From NCBI RefSeq assembly GCF_900111455.1, contig NZ_FOIE01000008.1:1-64000 (forward strand): DNA of 64,000 nt, given 5' to 3'. The DNA is from Geodermatophilus poikilotrophus (GTDB lineage Bacteria > Actinomycetota > Actinomycetes > Mycobacteriales > Geodermatophilaceae). Below the pieces are notes generated by a model that saw nothing but the letters and a program-made list of their open reading frames with translations, made no database searches and had not been told where the DNA came from. Position 1 is the first letter of the stretch. Every line of letters begins with the position of its first letter. Made by a program: the position numbers and the translations under genes. Below, one piece after another: positions 61,256-64,000 of the stretch.

Positions 61256-63165
61256 GCCGGCACTCCCAGCTGCTCGTGGACTCGCTGCAGGACGTCGAGC
61301 GCGTCGCACCCGGCGTACACGTACCCGTCGACGCCGTCGACCGCCAGCGACGGCTTCCCGGCCAGCCACACCTGCGTGGCACCGGCCGCGCGGAGCTCGG
61401 CGGCCAGCGCGGCCGCGGACCCGGCGTAGTCCTTGTCGGTCCCGCAGATGCAGGCGACCGTCGTCCCGGCGTCGGCGAGGCCGGAGGCCCCGTCGCCGGA
61501 CGGCGTCGCCACCCCCCCGGCCTGGAACAGGTTGCCGGCGAAGGTGGCCCGCGCGGTGTGCCGGGCGATCGGGCCGATGGTGGCGAGGTAGACCTGCGGC
61601 CGCCGATCCGCGGCGTCGGCGCGGTCGCGCAGCTCCTCGAACGCCTGCGCGGCGCGCACCCTCGGCAGACCGCCGGTGGGGTGCAGGTCCGCGGCGGGTT
61701 GCCGCTCGGGCAGCTTCTCGGCCAGGTGGGGGAACTCGCTGACGCCGGTGATCGCGTCGGTGCGGTGCGCCAGCCGCTCGGCGCGGGCGTCCCACGCGGC
61801 GGCGATCCGGTCGCGCACCAGGCCCGAGTCCAGCGCGGCGACCAGCCCACCGGCTCCCTCGATCTCGGTGAACCAGCTCCAGGCGGCCTCGGCCAGGGCG
61901 TCGGTGAGCGCCTCGACGTACCAGGAGCCGCCGGCCGGGTCCAGCACGCGGGCGAGGTGCGCCTCCTCGACCAGCAGGTTCTGGGTGTTGCGCGCGATCC
62001 GCCGGGAGAAGGCGTCGGGCAGGCCGAGCGCGGCGTCGAAGGGCTGCACCGTGACGACGTCGGCGCCGCCCACGCCCGCGGCGAAGCAGGCGACCGTCGT
62101 CCGCAGCATGTTGACCCAGGGGTCGCGCCTGGTCGTCATCACCGAGGAGGTGACGGCGTGCTGGCGCTGGCCGCGGGCGTCGGCCGAGGCGCCGCTGACC
62201 TCGCCGACCCGGTCCCACAGCCGGCGGGCGGCGCGCAGCGCGGCGATCGTCGTGAACTGGTCGGCACTGGCGGCGTAGCGGAACTCGAGCTGGGCGAAGG
62301 CCTCGTCGACCGACAGCCCGCCGTCGGTGAGCGCCCGCAGGTAGGCCACGCCGGCGGCCAGCGAGCAGCCGAGCTCCTCGACGGCCGAGGCGCCGGCGTC
62401 GTGGAAGACCGTGCCGTCGACGACGACGGTGCGCCAGCCGGCGGGCGCCCGGCGGGCGACATCGGCGAGGCCGGTGAGGTCCTGCGCCCGTCCCGAGGCG
62501 GCGTGCACGCCGAGCGGGTCGAGGCCCAGCGAGCCGCCGGGGGCGAGGTCGGTGCGGCCGTCCACGTGGGCGAGCAGCGCCTCGGCCGCGGGCGGCCCAC
62601 CGGAGACCGACACCGGCGCGAGGTCGAGGTAGACGCCGGCGAGGACCTCGCCGAGCGCGTCGATCGGGACCGCGCCCTCGCCGAGCTCCAGCCACAGCGA
62701 GGTGACGCCGTTCTCCAGGTCGGCGGCGATCGCCTCCCGGGTCAGCCCGACGTCGGGGTGGGCGTGCCGCTGCCGCACGTCCCAGCTGGCGGACGCGCCG
62801 CCCTCGGTACCCCCAGCGGCGGAGACGGCGGGCGAGCCGGCGGGACCGACCGCGGGCCGGCCGCCGCGGACGAACGGCGGGAGCCCCGGGACGCCGACCG
62901 CGGCGGGCAGGTCACCGGCGTCCTCGGCCGTGTAGAGCGGGGCGACGCTGACGCCGGTGGCGACCGGCACCCGCAGCGCGTCCTCGACCGGATCCGGCAG
63001 CTCCTCGCGTCCGGCCTTGCGCAGCACCGCGGCGACCAGTTGCCGCCACGCCTCCCGGGTGGCGGCCGGGAAGGCGGCGGCGAGCTGCAGCTCGTCGGGG
63101 ACCTCGTGCTCGGCCGGCACCTCGGCGTCGGCCGGTGCTGCGGTCTGCTGATCGGAGGAACTCAT
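61252..63165 (-). CDS. mutA: Methylmalonyl-CoA mutase small (beta) subunit
   Basis: A 637-residue partner of MutB with the same fold but no DxHxxG motif, as expected for the non-catalytic subunit. It has [40 protein letters not shown] and [19 protein letters not shown]; the C-terminal domain contains [17 protein letters not shown] 63165 follows GGGAGC. It is the first gene of mutA-mutB-(meaB). Confidence 0.94.
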   Translation of the reverse strand: MSSSDQQTAAPADAEVPAEHEVPDELQLAAAFPAATREAWRQLVAAVLRKAGREELPDPVEDALRVPVATGVSVAPLYTAEDAGDLPAAVGVPGLPPFVRGGRPAVGPAGSPAVSAAGGTEGGASASWDVRQRHAHPDVGLTREAIAADLENGVTSLWLELGEGAVPIDALGEVLAGVYLDLAPVSVSGGPPAAEALLAHVDGRTDLAPGGSLGLDPLGVHAASGRAQDLTGLADVARRAPAGWRTVVVDGTVFHDAGASAVEELGCSLAAGVAYLRALTDGGLSVDEAFAQLEFRYAASADQFTTIAALRAARRLWDRVGEVSGASADARGQRQHAVTSSVMTTRRDPWVNMLRTTVACFAAGVGGADVVTVQPFDAALGLPDAFSRRIARNTQNLLVEEAHLARVLDPAGGSWYVEALTDALAEAAWSWFTEIEGAGGLVAALDSGLVRDRIAAAWDARAERLAHRTDAITGVSEFPHLAEKLPERQPAADLHPTGGLPRVRAAQAFEELRDRADAADRRPQVYLATIGPIARHTARATFAGNLFQAGGVATPSGDGASGLADAGTTVACICGTDKDYAGSAAALAAELRAAGATQVWLAGKPSLAVDGVDGYVYAGCDALDVLQRVHEQLGVPA

Positions 63166-63205
63166 CGTCGGGCTCCCGGCGTCGTCGGCTGGTGCGCGTC
63201 AGTGT

Positions 63206-64000
63206 CTACCGTCGCGCAACCGGACCGGAACCGCTGGGTTGCGGCGTCGGGCCAGGCGGCGGAGCGCCGGCGTCGGCGGAGAGCGCGTGCAGCGCCGTGC
63301 GGGCCAGCAGTCGCACGCCGACCCCGATGGCCCGCTCGTCGACGTCGAACGTGCCCCGGTGCAGGTCCAGCGGGGCTCCCCCGCCGTGGGTGCCCAGCCG
63401 GGCCAGCGCGATGGGCACGACGTCGGCGAACCAGCCGAAGTCCTCCCCGCCCATGCTCTGCGGGGACAGCCGCAGCCCCTCGCTGCCGACCGTCTCCAGC
63501 GCGGCCGAGCGCAGCAGCGCGACCGCCCGCGGGTCGTTGACCACCGGCGGCACCCCCCGGACGTAGTCGACCTCGACGTCGGCGCCGGTGGTGGCGGCGA
63601 CCCGCTCCACCAGGGAGCGCAGCAGCGTCTCGGCGTCCTGCCAGGCGTCGCGGTCGAGCACCCGGACCGTGCCGCTCAGGTGGCCGCGCTGCGGGATGGC
63701 GTTGGCCGCCACCCCGGCCTTGACCGCGCCCCACACCAGCGACATCCCGGCGCGCGGGTCGACCTGCCGGGACAGCAGCGCCGGCAGGTCGGTGATCAGC
63801 CGGCCGAGGGCGTCGACCAGGTCGACGGTCAGCTGCGGGCGCGCGGTGTGCCCGCCGGGGCCGGTGAGGGTGACGTCCATCCGGTCGCAGGCGGCGGTGA
63901 TGGCGCCGGTGCGCAGTCCCACGCTGCCGGCCGGGAGGGAGGGGTCGCAGTGCAGGGCGAAGGCGCGGGACGCCCCGTCCAGCACGCCGGCGGCCACCAC
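63206..64000 (-). CDS. M20-family amidohydrolase/peptidase (N-terminus beyond window)
   Basis: The last 264 codons of an M20D metallo-amidohydrolase. It includes AFALHCDPSLPAGSVG, the dimerisation domain VTLTGPGGHTARPQLTVD, GVAANAIPQRGHLSGTVR, and the metal-site block SPQSMGGEDFGWFADVVP near the C-terminus. The end PPPGPTPQPSGSGPVARR is disordered. The first part, with the other metal ligands, lies past position 64000. Related to M. tuberculosis AmiA1/AmiB1 (Rv3305c/Rv3306c), consistent with nearby lpdA. Confidence 0.9.
   Translation of the reverse strand: MVAAGVLDGASRAFALHCDPSLPAGSVGLRTGAITAACDRMDVTLTGPGGHTARPQLTVDLVDALGRLITDLPALLSRQVDPRAGMSLVWGAVKAGVAANAIPQRGHLSGTVRVLDRDAWQDAETLLRSLVERVAATTGADVEVDYVRGVPPVVNDPRAVALLRSAALETVGSEGLRLSPQSMGGEDFGWFADVVPIALARLGTHGGGAPLDLHRGTFDVDERAIGVGVRLLARTALHALSADAGAPPPGPTPQPSGSGPVARR

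Noticed and set aside
1-64000. tRNA, rRNA or riboswitch genes
   Set aside because: I saw no cloverleaf, rRNA-like segment or known riboswitch core; a covariance-model search would be needed to exclude small RNAs.

Overview
The window is GC-rich, densely packed DNA from a high-GC actinobacterium. It uses GTG and TTG starts freely, has many ATGA/GTGA/TGATG gene overlaps, and shows several leaderless starts with a TANNNT box about 6-8 nt before the start codon. LGFP-repeat surface proteins, split acyl-CoA carboxylase genes with an epsilon subunit and a DprE1/DprE2 pair fit Actinobacteria. A Geodermatophilaceae-like organism is my best guess, but that is inference. From memory of the family literature, the backbone follows the Mycobacterium tuberculosis Rv3266c-Rv3305c order: rmlD, LCP protein, TIGR03089, fadE25-type dehydrogenase, purE, purK, gtrA, PH protein, birA, accD5, accE5, maf, accA3, lpdA, Rv3304-like and M20 amidohydrolase. 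Lineage-specific blocks sit between these genes.

Layout. 0-5.8 kb: a secreted PGRP amidase with LGFP repeats (cut by the window edge), rmlD-rmlB for dTDP-rhamnose, and a divergent LytR-CpsA-Psr ligase. 5.9-22.2 kb (minus strand): a large envelope-glycan block. It holds PAP2-ubiA-dprE1-dprE2 (decaprenyl-phospho-arabinose synthesis), two paralogous YfhO/GT-C-like membrane proteins, an acyltransferase-SGNH protein, and a coupled operon of GtrA, HAD phosphatase, flippase-like/kinase fusion, GT2, nucleotidyltransferase and SGNH lipoprotein. 22.5-26.6 kb: TIGR03089, scoAB, a DUF1028 protein and a CitE-like lyase. 26.6-32.7 kb: a probable degenerate integrated element bounded by two copies of the 3' end of an acyl-CoA dehydrogenase gene. 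It carries HTH and integrase remnants, a GAF-ANTAR regulator, a multi-sensor SpoIIE phosphatase and a MEDS-HATPase protein.

32.7-36.2 kb: fadE25-type dehydrogenase, purE, purK and gtrA. 36.2-44 kb: a coiled-coil protein ending in a PATTT minisatellite, a LicD-methyltransferase fusion, sbcCD and an acyltransferase. 44-50 kb: PH-domain protein, birA, and the accD-accE-maf-accA carboxylase operon. 50-54.2 kb: two related secreted zinc metallopeptidases, one LGFP-anchored and one with a C-terminal membrane segment. 54.3-64 kb: lpdA, a gamma-glutamylcyclotransferase-like gene, a frameshifted DUF559-like pseudogene, a MetX-family hydrolase, meaB, mutB, mutA and a partial M20 amidohydrolase.

Together the genes describe envelope polysaccharide construction (rhamnose, arabinose donor, further activated sugars, LCP attachment, acyl decoration, surface hydrolases) and acyl-CoA metabolism. 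In the latter, biotin ligase, acyl-CoA carboxylase and methylmalonyl-CoA mutase with its MeaB chaperone form a propionyl-CoA to succinyl-CoA route, provided the epimerase lies elsewhere. No rRNA, tRNA or CRISPR array was seen.
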